A stretch of 64,000 nucleotides of DNA from Phyllostachys edulis (taxonomy: Eukaryota > Streptophyta > Magnoliopsida > Poales > Poaceae): assembly GCA_036346405.1 (NCBI GenBank), contig CM070557.1, forward strand, positions 56,488,016-56,552,015. Reading direction: 5' to 3'. The translations under genes and the position numbers were made by a program. Shown piece by piece: positions 23,561 to 34,198 of the stretch; the stretch's first letter is position 1, and the number at the start of each line of letters is the position of its first letter. The notes under the pieces were generated by a model. The model did not search any database and was not told where the DNA came from. It saw only the letters and a program-made list of their open reading frames with translations.

Positions 23561-24816
23561 GTAGTAGTGGGTTTTGTGGAACAACTCAACTCACGACTTT
23601 CGTGTGTCTTGTCTATCACGCTCACCACCGGCCCCAACAAATTCATGCATCTCCTTATATAGTGCTCGTGATGGATCCTATCCAACACGCTTGACTAATC
23701 AGATATCATCTGATTTGTTCCAACCCGTTAAGTGTGTGACCCTGTAGGTTCATGCGTAATCGGTTGTGACTCGGAAACCCTTTCCGATCACGAGTCGTTA
23801 GCGGTTCCTATTAGGATATAATGATTCCCGAATACACACAAATTATATCAGATGAACCTTAATGCAATATGATCTACGACCAGGTCCTCATCACTTATGA
23901 CCAAGTCCTATCTCTATACGACTAGTTCGTATTTGGTCACGCACTCAGATTCGAACTCCTTACGACTAGGTTTCGACCACTCGTGATTACGCTCGACCAA
24001 AGATATCTGACCAAACAGATATCCATACGACTACCTATAACCGGATCGAACTAGGCGACCTACTGTATTCTCCCTTTGCCTCACGATGTCCGGTTGAACT
24101 CCGTGAGATGTTGTGTCATCCATAGATCTGCTCAATACTTTCTCGATCGACTGTCGAATAACTTCACGTGGTCGAACACTTCGACCACTAGTGGCATGGC
24201 CATGCACTTTCTTTATCCGACCACAATGAGGGGCCCAGAGACATCTCTCCTGTTATGTTAGGAGGGAAAAATCCCATATCCGACCAGTCACATTCCTCCG
24301 CATGTTTCATAGCATACCCGAAAGCTACCTTTATAACTACCCAGTTACGAGTAGCGATTGGCAACCCCCTAAGAGTGCTATTACATATGTAGAAAACCAT
24401 GCTGATCTCAGGTCTAAGGATTATACATCATCATTGCTTGAGACCAACTAACGACACATAGAATCATAACAATCTCAATAGTGTCTCAAGGTGGGTCAAT
24501 CCAACCCCATGTTCTCTAACATGTGTTCACATTATTGATTCAATATCTCTATACCCATGACCGGTGAAACATGGTCATCAATCAATACATGTGCTGCTCA
24601 TAGAGTCAATAGTGTTTCGACCATTGACATCTGACCAGGGATTCATTTAGCACGACATCATATAAGTTAAGAGTTTCACCAACAAGTCACATACTTGTTA
24701 ATCTTCATAACCAATAATTCATTCAAGGAACAGGATAACATATTATCCAATACCATGAACATAATGAAATATAATAATCTCTATGATTGCCTCTAGGGTA
24801 TATTTCTAACAATATT

Positions 24817-27800
24817 TTCTGCACCAGGACCCCCTCATCATTTCCGCCAACATTGTGGATTTCGAGGTGAGACACATCCTCGTTGACGGAGGGAGCTCGG
24901 CGGACCTCCTGTTCGTGGACGCCTTTGACAAGATGATGATTCCCCGGGATCGCCTGACCCCTCCGGGCATACCCCTGCTAGGCTTCGGAGGAAGACCCGT
25001 GACGGCCCTAGGCCAGATTATCCTAGCGGTCACATTCAGCGACGACTTCGCGTCCTGAACCGAGGTCGTCACGTTTGACGTGGTCCAAATGGCCTACCAA
25101 TACAACGCGATCCTTGGCCGGGCCACGCTCAACACCTTTGGCGCAATAGCTCACCACAACTACTTGTGCATGAAGATCCCGTCGCGGACGACGATCGTCA
25201 CGCTTCGGGAGACCAGACTCAAGAAGACATGTAGAGCCGAAGCTCTCTGCCACCGACACGCCCACACCGCTCGGCCTGGACAAGGATCAAGCAATACCCG
25301 TCACAAAAATGGGCGCCAAGCCTGTGCCGCAGGGCAGCTCAAGAATCCCCGAGGACAAACTCACCAAAAGACGGTGGCCCTCGGGTCCGAGCTCGAGGCG
25401 GAGGCATGCGACGCCCTACTTGAGGTACTCCGCATCAACGCGGACGTCTTCACATGGGGACCGGAGGACCTACCCGGCATAGCATAGGAAACAATTGAGC
25501 ACCGTCTAGCCATTCGAAGCGATGCGACACCCAAGAAATAGAAGCTACGGCAAGATAAATCATGCGGACGCTGCGGCGGCAAAGAAAGAGATTATGGTCG
25601 CTAAAAGGGGGGGTCATTCGTGAGATCAAATACTCGGAGTGGCTAACCAACCCCGTCCTCGTGAAGAAAGAGACGAGCAAATGGCGCATGTGCGTCGACT
25701 TCACCGACCTCAACAAAACATGCCCGAAGGACGACTTTCCACTACCTCGCATCGACCAACTGGTGGACGCCACCTCAGGCTGCGAACTCATGAGCTTCCT
25801 GGATGCCTACTCTGGGTACCACCAGGTGCTCATGGCCAAGGAGGATGAACCAAAGACTGTGTTCATCACCCCCCTAGGAACATATTGCTACACTCGCATG
25901 CCCTTCAGTCTCAAGAATACGGGGGCAACCATCGCCCACCTCATCACAAAGGTTCTAGCCGACCAGTTGGGCCGCAACGTAGAAGCATACGTTGATGACA
26001 TAGTGATCAAGAGCAAGCTCGCAGGAACACACACGAAGGACCTGCAAGAAACCTTTGCCAATCTCCGGGCGGAGCGAATCAAGCTCAACCCGGAGAAGTG
26101 CGCCTTCGGCGTAAAGGCGGGCAAGCTCCTGTGCTTCCTTGTGTCTGAGAAGGGCATTGAGGCCAACCCCGAGAAAATCAGGGCCATCCAGGAGATGAAG
26201 TCCCCTAACAACGCCCGTGAGGTACAGAAACTAACGGGCCGACTCGCCGCACTTAGCCGATTCCTGTCCCGCTCGGCCGAGAGGGCCCTACCGTTCTTCA
26301 AAACACTTTCGGGGAACGGAGCCATTCCGTTGGACAGCCGACTGCCAGAGGGCATTCGAGGACCTTAAGTAGTACCTTGCGGAGCTGCCAAGCCTGACTA
26401 GCCCGGAGCAGGGCTCGGATCTTCTGCTATACATCGTCGCCACTCCGTCGTCGGTGAACGCAGTGCTTGTCCAAAAGCGCAACGGTCAGCGCCCAGTGTA
26501 CTATGTCTTGGAGGCCCCGCAAGGCACCAAAATCCGATACACAGAGCTCAAAAAGCTGGCGTATGCTTTGCTCATGGCTTCACGGAAACTCTGGCACTAT
26601 TTCTTGGTGCACCCCATCACGGTTCGGACATCCTACCTGTTAGCATTGATGCTACAGAACAAAGATGCCTCGGGCTGGATAGGCAAGTGGGCGGCCGAGC
26701 TAGCGCCCTTCGACGTCACCTTCACCGTAAGAGCCGGCATCAAGTCACAGTCCCTCGCAGACTTTGTAGCCGAGTGGACCCTGCATACAAAAGAGACCCC
26801 CTCGGCCACACGCAAGGCACCATGGATAATGTACATGGACGGGTCGTGGTGCGCCGCCAGAGCCGGAGCCGCGGCCATCTTGGTTTCCCCAGACGGACGA
26901 ACCGCGTCGCACGCAGCCCATCTGGACTTTCCAACAACAAACAATGCCTCGTAGTACAAAGCACTGCTACTCGGTCTCCGCAAATCAAGAGCCCTGGGAG
27001 CAAAATGCGTCATCATCAAAAGCGACTCGCGCCTTGTGGCGAGTCACTTCGACAAGTCGTTCGTGGCAAGGTGCCCCGAGATGACCCGCTACTTGGGCGC
27101 GGTGCGGGAGGTGGCAAATCACTTCCTTGGCATCATCGTCCAGGCAATCCCCAGGTGCAACAATGAGCCAGCAGATAAATTGGCAAAGATGGCAAGTGCT
27201 GTCGAGGGGCCTCCACCGGAAGTTTTCTACGAAACACTCATGAAGCCGTCCGCGGCACCCGAAGCACAAGGGGCTACACCCGAATCGCGGAGGGTCGCAT
27301 GCCTAGTGCTTCCAGTTGAAGCCGCGGGCCAGGCGGATGGGGCGGATTGGCGAGACACCATTATCAAGTACCGCACTGGTGAAGAACCAGAAGATGCGGC
27401 TGAAGCAAAATACCTTCGTTGTCGGGCAAGGAACTACTACATGGTCGCCGGAGAGCTATACAAGGGAGGCGTTTGCGCCCCTTTCCTCCGCTGAGTATCG
27501 CAGAAGGAGGGTCAGTCCCTCCTTAAAGACGTCCATGAGGGCCTGTGGAGGAGGACATTCTGCCAAGAATTTTACTGGCTAACAGCGCTCTGGGACGCCC
27601 AAGACCTTGTCCAACATTGCCAGGGATGCCAATGGGCTAGCTGCAACCCGAAGGCACCCGTACTACCGCTGCAACCCCTGCCCCCCATCTGGCCCTTCGC
27701 GCGGTGGGGACTGGACGTCATCGGGCCCTACCTGGCGACCAAGAGTAACCTCTGATTCGCGTTCGTCACCATCGAGTACTTCTCCAGATGGGTCGAAGCG

Positions 27801-28535
27801 GAGCCTATCGCCAAGATCATCGCTATTGTTGCACAACAGTTTGCATGGAAGAACATCATCTGCCGGTACGACGTGCCGCGGGACATCGTCACTGACAACG
27901 GAATGCAATTCGACTTCCAGGCTTTCCGAGCGTTTTGCAATGGCCTGGGCATAACAATATGTTTCACATCCGTCGGACACCCAGAGTCCAACAGAGCCGT
28001 CGAACGAGCCAATGGCAACCTCCTGGACGGGTTGAAGAAATGCCTTGTAGGCCTCCCTAAGGGACTATGGCCCGAGGAGCTCCCGAAAGCTCTATGGGCA
28101 CTTCGAACATCACCTACAAGGGCCACGGGCTTCTCCCCGTTCAAGCTTCTCTTCAGCGATGAAGCAATGACGCCAGCGGAGTTCGCTGTCGGCTCCTACC
28201 GAACCACAGCCCAGGCAGACCCGGCAGGACGGGAGGTCTCTCTCGACCTCCTTGAGGAACAACGTGTGCAGGCCATCTCAACCATGACAAGGTATAGCGA
28301 AGGAGTCGCACGGGCATACAACCGAAAGGTCAGAGTCTACCACCTCGCACCAGGCAATATGGTCCTCAAGCGAGCCACAAACCAAGTGGCAATCGGCAAG
28401 CTGGAGTCCAAATGGGAAGGGCCATACGTTATTACCGGCGCAACGAGAGCGGGTACATTCCGCATCGTGACGCCGGAGGGAGACCAACTGGGCCACACTT
28501 GGAATGTAAAGAAACTCCGGAGGATCTACCCTTAG
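24817..28535 (+). pseudogene. Grande-like Pol: protease, RT, two RNase H domains, integrase
   Basis: Protease starts at once (HILVDGGSSADLLF). A TGA at 25056-25058 replaces what looks like an Arg codon, and frame is lost near 25490-25560. RT is open from about 25562 to 26368, with CVDFTDLNKTCPKDDFPLPR and the catalytic YVDDIVIKS. The first RNase H follows (YTELKKLAYALL). The second, Tat-type RNase H begins MYMDGSW; its conserved Glu before YKALLLGL is a TAG at 26952-26954. The integrase zinc region is broken near 27494-27600, and another TGA lies at 27753-27755. The rest is open to 28535 with GLDVIGP, TDNGMQF and ESNRAVERANG (the D, D and E regions). Domain order is gypsy type. Confidence 0.85.
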
Positions 28536-28676
28536 GAGATTTTTGTAAAAACTGGCTACGCCCGGAGAATCGCCCCGTCACCTTTAGTCGGCAAGGGCAT
28601 GTACAAAACCCATGTATATCCTACGGCATTTGGCCCCTGCGTATCGAACAAGCAGTGAACAAACACAGTACATCAG

Positions 28677-29185
28677 AAACGAAGCCACCGCGCATGGCCC
28701 TCGGCCCCCGTGCACACCGATGCCCTCCGTGGGCACGAGTGTATAAACGAAGCCACCACGCATGGCCCTCGGGCCCGGTGCACACCGATGCCCTCCGCGG
28801 GCACGAGTGTATAAACGAAGCCACCGCGCATGGCCCTCAGCCCCGGTGCACACCGATGTCATCCGCAGGCACGAGTGTATAAGCGAAGCCACCGCGCATG
28901 GCCCTCTGCCCCGGTGCACACCGATGCCATCTGCAGGAACGAGTGTATAAGCGAAGCTACCGCGCATGGCCCTCGGCCCCGGTGCACACCGATGCCCTCC
29001 GCGAGCACGAGTGTATAAACAAAGCCACCGCACATGGCCCTCGGCCCCAGTGCACACCGATGCCCCCCCGCGGGCACGAGTGTATAAACAAAGCCACCGC
29101 ACATGGCCCTCGGCCCCGGTGCACACCGATGCCCTCCGTAGGCACGAGTGTATAAACAAAACCACCGCGCATGACCCGCGGCCCT
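28677..29185. repeat. 68-bp tandem array, about 7.5 copies
   Basis: The phrase TGCACACCGATG recurs at 28711, 28779, 28847, 28915, 28983, 29051 and 29120, a period of 68 bases with one of 69. It lies just after Pol. Because 68 is not a multiple of three, the array gives repetitive open frames on both strands in all phases; these are not taken as genes. Confidence 0.95.
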
Positions 29186-29309
29186 AAGGCCCACGACGAC
29201 ACCCCACATCAGAACATATATAACGAAGACAACGTGCAAGGCTGAACCCAGCGTGGCACGGTTCGAAGACCAAGCCACAAGGGGGGACGGCGTCGTCTTC
29301 ACCTCCCCC

Positions 29310-30260
29310 TCGCAAAAAATAAAGGTTAGGGCTCCCCGGAGCCCTACCTAAAAAAGTATAGGGGACGGCGCGATGCTACGCCCCCTCGCAAAAAATAAAG
29401 GTTAGGGCTCCCCGGAGCCCTACCTAAAAAAGTATGGGGGACGGCGCGAGGCTTCGCCTCCCCCTCACAAAGAATAAAGGTTAGGGCTCCCCGGAGCACT
29501 ACCTAAAAAAGTATGGGGGACGGCGCGACGCCCAATAAAAAATAGAGGTTAGGGCTCCCCGGAGCCCTACCTAAAAAAGTATGGGGGACGGCGCGACGCT
29601 TCGCCCCCCTCGCAAAAAATAAAGGTTAGGGTATGGGGGACGGCGCGAGGCTTCGCCTCCCCCTCGCAAAGAATAAAGGTTAGGACTCCCCGGAGCACTA
29701 CCTAAAAAAGTAGGGAGGACGGCGCGAGAGTTCGCCTCCCCCTCGCAAAGAATAAAGGTTAGGACTCCCCGGAGCCCTACCTAAAAAAGTATGGGGGACG
29801 GTGCGAGGCTTCTCCTCCCCCTCGCAAAGAATAAAGGTTAGGGCTCCCCGGAGCCCTACCTAAAAAAGTATGGGGGATGGCGCGAGGCTTCGCCTCCCCC
29901 TTGCAAAGAATAAAGGTTAGGGCTCCCTGGAGCACTACCTAAAAAAGTATGGTGGACGGTGCGACGCTTCGCCCCCCTCACAAAGAATAATGGTTAGGGC
30001 TCCCCGGAGCCCTACCTAAAAAAGTATGGGGGATGGCGCGAGGCTTCGCCTCCCCCTCGCAAAGAATAAAGCTTAGGGCTCCCTGGAGACCTACCTAAAA
30101 AAGTATGGGGGGCAGCACAGGCTTCATCTCCCTCAAGAAGAATAAAGGTTAGGGCTCTCGAGACCTACCTAAAAAGTATGGGGGGGCATGAGGCTTCGCC
30201 CCCTCAAGAAGAATAAAGGTTAGGGCTACCCGGAGCCCTACCTAAAAATGTATGGGGGAC
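29310..30260. repeat. About 79-bp tandem array, about 12 degenerate copies, hairpin in each
   Basis: GGTTAGGGCTCCCC recurs about every 76-79 bases (29324, 29400, 29479 and onward), with some shortened units. Most units include GGGCTCCCCGGAGCCC, a 7-base stem with a 2-base loop, and end in GGGGGACGGCGCGAGGC. The array lies between the 68-bp array and the antisense gene. Confidence 0.95.
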
Positions 30261-30361
30261 GGCGCCGGAACGGCAGCAAACAACAAGTACATTATTCACC
30301 ACAATCCCGAATACACACGCCGTACAAGGCCAAGAAGCGCGGCTCACACAACGAAGAGACG

Positions 30362-31123
30362 TTACAAATACAGTGCCCCACAGCGGGGCGGACGCAGGAC
30401 CACGTCAACCGCATGCGGGCGCAAAGTCATCTGCCTCTCACTCCCGTTGTTCCCGCAACACCCATTCGAGCAACTCCTCGTCAGACGGCCACGTACCATG
30501 AACTCTAGGTACTCTTTCTCCGCGGCCCAATCATTCGACACGTCCGAAGAGTCGGTATCCCACCTATGCCGGGCGGCCAGAGCAGGCAGGTAATGAAGAA
30601 GGCGTGCCTTTGGCTGGAAGTTGACGCTCCTGAAATTCAACGTCTCCTCGGTGTCCTTCTTCTTCTTCGGTTGGCACCACCCGTCATGGAGGTACGCGAA
30701 GAGTCGTGCCTCACTGCTGGTTACCCCCGCGGAGCGAAGCACCCACTCGAAGATGCAAAGCTTCACGATCGAGTTGGGCGTCAACTGGGCCAGGTCCACC
30801 CTGTACAACTGAAGGCCCTGGCTCAGCGAGCCAACACACGGCAGACGAAGATCCGCGTCCAGGAAGGCCACGAACACGATCGTCTCATCCTCCCAAGGCA
30901 TCGGCACAACCTCCGTCCCACGGGCGCGAACTTCGTCCAGGTTCGCCACCTTTCCCTCATTTTTGAGGGCCCGAAGGATGTGGGACGTCACGGTGGAGCG
31001 GCCTAGCTCGTCTGTGTAAGCCACACCACCCCCTCCGTCCTTATTTCGCTTTTTCATCTCAAGAGCACAAGGCAAGATGTGAGGAGCAATACGGGGGGCG
31101 GTAGAAACGAAGGACCAGTACAT
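30362..31123 (-). CDS. Antisense ORF of the Grande-like element (gene23-like), about 250 aa
   Basis: This open frame runs opposite to gag-pol between the repeat arrays and the element's 3' end. The frame is open upstream to 31147, but the first ATG downstream of a TATA box is at 31123; another Met at 31057 begins MKKRNKDGGGG. It encodes a soluble-looking protein with RSTVTSHILRALKNEGKVAN, PMPWEDETIVFVAFLDADLR, LTPNSIVKLCIFEW and a basic C-terminus. Position, orientation and size match the antisense gene known from maize Grande (gene23), whose function is not settled. The frame is intact, although the element's gag-pol is not. No catalytic motif was recognised. Confidence 0.65.
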   Translation of the reverse strand: MYWSFVSTAPRIAPHILPCALEMKKRNKDGGGGVAYTDELGRSTVTSHILRALKNEGKVANLDEVRARGTEVVPMPWEDETIVFVAFLDADLRLPCVGSLSQGLQLYRVDLAQLTPNSIVKLCIFEWVLRSAGVTSSEARLFAYLHDGWCQPKKKKDTEETLNFRSVNFQPKARLLHYLPALAARHRWDTDSSDVSNDWAAEKEYLEFMVRGRLTRSCSNGCCGNNGSERQMTLRPHAVDVVLRPPRCGALYL

Positions 31124-31154
31124 GCGAGTAGGGGGAGTCCAGCCCAAGGCCCCC

Positions 31155-31163
31155 TATTTATAG
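31155..31163 (-). promoter_or_regulatory. TATA box of the antisense gene
   Basis: The minus strand reads GGTCTATAAATAGGGGG here, a strong TATA box about 32 bases upstream of the Met at 31123 and about 100 bases upstream of the Met at 31057. Confidence 0.7.
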
Positions 31164-31558
31164 ACCAACGGGAGCACATCAATGTTAAGCATGGAAGCTG
31201 AGGAGCCGCAGACCAAACACAACCTGGCACGTGGCAACTCAAAAGCCGCAACGCGCACACAAACATTATGACACACGAGAACTGAGAGGTCGCATTAAAA
31301 CAAAGGCCGAGCAACCTCCGTCAAGCAAGGCGACGAAGCGACCAAAGAACAAGAATAATTTATGGTGCACAGGACCCAACAACACCGCACACTATCCAAC
31401 GGCCAACCGCTCAACGACCAACGACGAGAGGGTTGGGGCGCACAAAGAACGTTTCGCCAGGCAGAAGGGGACGGTGTACCTGTACCCTCCGGGAAGAGGC
31501 GCGGTTTCAGCCACGACGAAGCAAGACCTCGACCGCGAGGGAGGAGGGTTTAGAGCCA

Positions 31559-32747
31559 ATGACAAGGGGGGGCACAGAGCAAAACAACCCAATCCCCATT
31601 TCATTTCTTTCGGCTATAGAGAAAGGGGAGCAGAGGGGGGCTCTCGGGCGGCAGGGAGCGGTAGCGGCGCCAGCGAGGTGGGTGGCGGGGAGGCCGACGG
31701 GTGGGCGCAATGGGTCCCCATGAGGGTGGCGACCTTACTAGTGGCGGCGGCGAGAGGCGGTGGCGGGCGTGGCGAGGCCAAGGGCGGCAGCGGGCTCCAT
31801 GGTGTCAATGACGCCGAGATGCAACGGCGTGTGGCGAAATTAGCACGCCGACGGCTGCACGCGCCACAAGGGGAGGCGTAGTCAAGGGGCGGCCGGGCGG
31901 TCCGACAAATGACGGCGGCCGGGCTAAGAGGGAAGACTATGGCGGTGAGGCTCCTCGGCGGTAGGGAGGGAGCATGGAGGCAGGGGATGGCTTCCTCGTG
32001 TCGCGGGGCACCCGATGACGGGTTGGCGGGAACTCTGACTCACCGGCGATGGTCTTGCGGGCGACGAGGCAACATGACCGTGGGAGCCAGCCGGTTTTGC
32101 TTCGAGGAAGAAGAAGAAGATGAGGTGGGGAGGGGGAAGCAAGGGGAGGTGGCCCGGCTACTTATAGCTGAAGGGGGAGGGCAAGGTGCTGTTGAAGGCA
32201 TGGAGGCGCGGAGATGGGCACGGCCAGCGTGGGTGGAGTGTGGCCATGACGCAGCCTAGGCGAGACGTGCGGGAGCTGCGACGACTTTGGCGCCTTGGGC
32301 AGGTGGCGGAGGCGACGTGGTAGGGGAGCTGGTGGCGGCAGAGGGGCTCGTGGGTGCTGACAGGGGCACATGGGTGGCCTTGACTGGCTCAGCCAGGGAG
32401 ATGGAACAGGGGGTGACTCAGGTGTGGACGAAGGCCAAGGGAAGCAGAGGCCGAAAGGGTGATGGGGCTTGGCCGGCCAAGGGAAAGGGAAGTGAGCCGA
32501 AGGCCCAAGGAGAGATTGGGCTGAGCCCAAAGAAAAGAGGGAGGGCAAGAAGTGAGAAGGGACCCAAAATCGAAAAGAGGAATTCAAATTCAAATTTTGA
32601 ATTCAGGAATTGCAAAGAGGTTTGAAACACAAACTCGAGCTTAGCTAGAAGCTGGAAGATTTGAGAAGATACAATAATTTGATTTAAATTTTGAAAACCA
32701 AGAACTGAATTGCAATTACTAATTACGTCCGAAAACGGGACGTTACA
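31559..32747 (-). mobile_element. Reversed gypsy LTR, probably solo or remnant
   Basis: On the minus strand it begins TGTAACGTCCCGTTTTCGG at 32747, a common start for grass gypsy LTRs, followed by AT-rich and then GC-rich sequence. The other end is uncertain: TGACAAGG at 31559 gives a TG/CA pair but no matching target duplication. Its start abuts the second copy of the intron repeat. The short open frames inside are not taken as genes. Confidence 0.5.
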
Positions 32748-34198
32748 GTCCCAAGGTCCAACAATGCCACCAACATCAATTCGCGTCCAGTTGGGGAAAA
32801 AATTAGGGTCGGGGGTGAGGTGATCTCTTTGGAGTGAAATTTTTTGCGAGAACACGTGAAAGATATTGCGTTAACAAGGAGACGAAAACAACAACAACCG
32901 GTATCCACCAATTACAACACTGGGTTTTAACAATCAAGGTACCTGCCATAAGAACATGAAAAGAAACAACATGAAGTACACCACAGAAAGAATCTCAAGC
33001 TTTCCAATAAAAACCATAGATTGCCAACAAACTGAGAATTCGTTTTTTTTTTACCTGAACTAGTTATTTTGGTCTTTTATAACAACACGATGTGAATGAG
33101 AACTTTTTTTTTATTAATTAACCTTTTTTAAAATTTTATTTTAAAGTTAACCCTCGGCGCACTTTATTTCCAAATCTGACCCCTTTAGTCACGCCACTAC
33201 CCATAGCGTGACAAAACAATGCTGTCATGCCACAGGATAAGTCCGCAAAATAGCACTTTTGGTCACGCCACTGGTGGTGGCGTGACCAAACAACACTGTC
33301 ACGCCACCACTCATGGCGTGATAATATTGTTTTGTCACGCCATGGATGGTAGCGTGACCAAAGGGGTCAGATTTGGAAATAAAGTGCGCAGAGGGTTAAC
33401 TTTAAAATAAAATTTAATAAAAGGTTATTTAATATAAAAAAATTCTGTGAATGAACGGTAAACAGTGGCATATAACGATGTGGATACAGATTGATCTTGA
33501 AATTTTATACAGATGTAGAGCATATCCTCCACTACATGTGGTGATTTTTTTAAAACCTATAAGTTTGGTGAAAATTAAAATTTTCACCATATTCGCATTT
33601 ACACCCTATGTGGTGAAAATGTGAATATGGTGAAAATTTTCACCAAACTTAGAAGTTCCAAAAAATATCTCGCAAATGAGATCGAATTTGATCTTAAAAT
33701 TTTGCGGAAATGTAGAACATATCCCCACTACATGTGGTAATTGTTTGAGAAAAATTTTTTAGACTTCTTCGGAGTTTGGTGAAAATCGGAAATTTCAAAT
33801 TTTTACCATATTCACGTTTTCACCCAATACACCGTCAAACAACGTATAGATCGGCGTTCATCATATGCATATTATGAGTTAGAGGTACATGATCGCACAA
33901 CTAACGAAAACATGGAAATGACCTTTGTCTTGGGGAGTATTTTTTTTAGACACAAGAGGATTCAGACCGTCAGTTTGTCATCGAAATTTAAAAGTATATA
34001 TCCCACATTTACAGCGAATGGGCCATCAGCACCTAAAATTACAAAAACTAGCCCTAACACTGGGAAGGATACGACAAACCTTCCAGCAATCCAGTACGAA
34101 AATATTAAAAAATATTACCATGTAACAAATATTCAAGGATCATGTCAGCACAGCATCTTTAAAACCGTTCAGCGGCCCATCTTCACAGTATCCCCCTT
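32747..34198. repeat. Intron segment, second copy of the 1.1 kb direct repeat
   Basis: It matches 7946-9049 from AGTCCCAAGGTCC to CAGTATCCCCCTT. The left boundary is the start of the reversed LTR. On the right it continues into TATTGTTAAAGCC and on to exon 2, so this copy shows the uninterrupted site where the first copy has the Grande-like insertion. One MITE (33100-33445) is extra. Confidence 0.9.
33100..33445. mobile_element. Foldback MULE-like MITE, 346 bp
   Basis: The flanks are TGTGAATGA at 33091-33099 and 33446-33454; the first intron copy has a single TGTGAATGA at the same place, so filled and empty sites can be compared. The ends begin GAACTTTTTT and its near-complement. Nearly the whole element is one long inverted repeat (CTGACCCCTTTAGTCACGCC against GGCGTGACCAAAGGGGTCAG), with inner copies of GTCACGCCA. 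It would form a long RNA hairpin if transcribed. Confidence 0.9.

Larger units (their letters stand above)
12660..23569 (-). mobile_element. CACTA (En/Spm-type) transposon, 10.9 kb
   Basis: The termini are CACTACTACAG at 12660 and TGTAGTAGTG ending at 23569, with GGT directly outside both ends (12657-12659 and 23570-23572), a 3-base target duplication. Arrays of subterminal repeats lie at both ends. Both recognisable genes are on the minus strand: TNP2 transposase (about 22137 to 18980) and a Ulp1-protease-like ORF (about 16400 to 13830). Both have internal stops, but the ends look intact, so the element might still be mobilised in trans. Confidence 0.95.
12283..24811 (-). mobile_element. Copia solo LTR of Angela/BARE type, split by a CACTA element
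   Basis: On the minus strand it starts TGTTAGAAATATACCCTAGA, close to the well-known Angela/BARE/WIS LTR start, and ends CCCAACA. The flanks carry ATATT at 12278-12282 and 24812-24816, a 5-base target duplication. Removing it restores the gag-pro reading frame of the host element. No internal copia sequence is present, so it is a solo LTR. Its sequence resumes on either side of the CACTA element at 12660-23569. Confidence 0.85.
9049..31558 (+). mobile_element. Tat/Grande-like Ty3-gypsy retrotransposon, 3' LTR not found
   Basis: In order: 5' LTR, primer-site region, Gag, protease, reverse transcriptase, RNase H plus a second RNase H, integrase, two tandem-repeat arrays, and an antisense ORF. 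A second RNase H, a long 3' region with tandem repeats and an antisense gene are hallmarks of the Tat lineage, especially Grande. It is interrupted by a MULE (9505-10669) and a solo LTR carrying a CACTA element (12283-24811). No copy of the 5' LTR was seen after the antisense gene, so the 3' end appears lost. The coding region carries stops and frameshifts. Confidence 0.8.

Noticed and set aside
28584..29302. Long open frames on both strands with repeated CTGAEGHAR-like or RAWPSAPVHTD-like peptide text
   Set aside because: They arise from the 68-bp tandem array, whose length is not a multiple of three; the same DNA reads open in several frames on both strands.
28677..30260. Regular repeats that might suggest a CRISPR array
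   Set aside because: Units are contiguous without unique spacers and lie inside a plant retrotransposon.
31231..31881. Open frame of 216 codons on the plus strand
   Set aside because: It runs across the end of the Grande-like element into the reversed LTR and has low-complexity Gly/Arg content and no family motif.
31559..32747. This segment as the 3' LTR of the Grande-like element
   Set aside because: It does not match the 5' LTR at 9049-10776 and has LTR-start features on the opposite strand.
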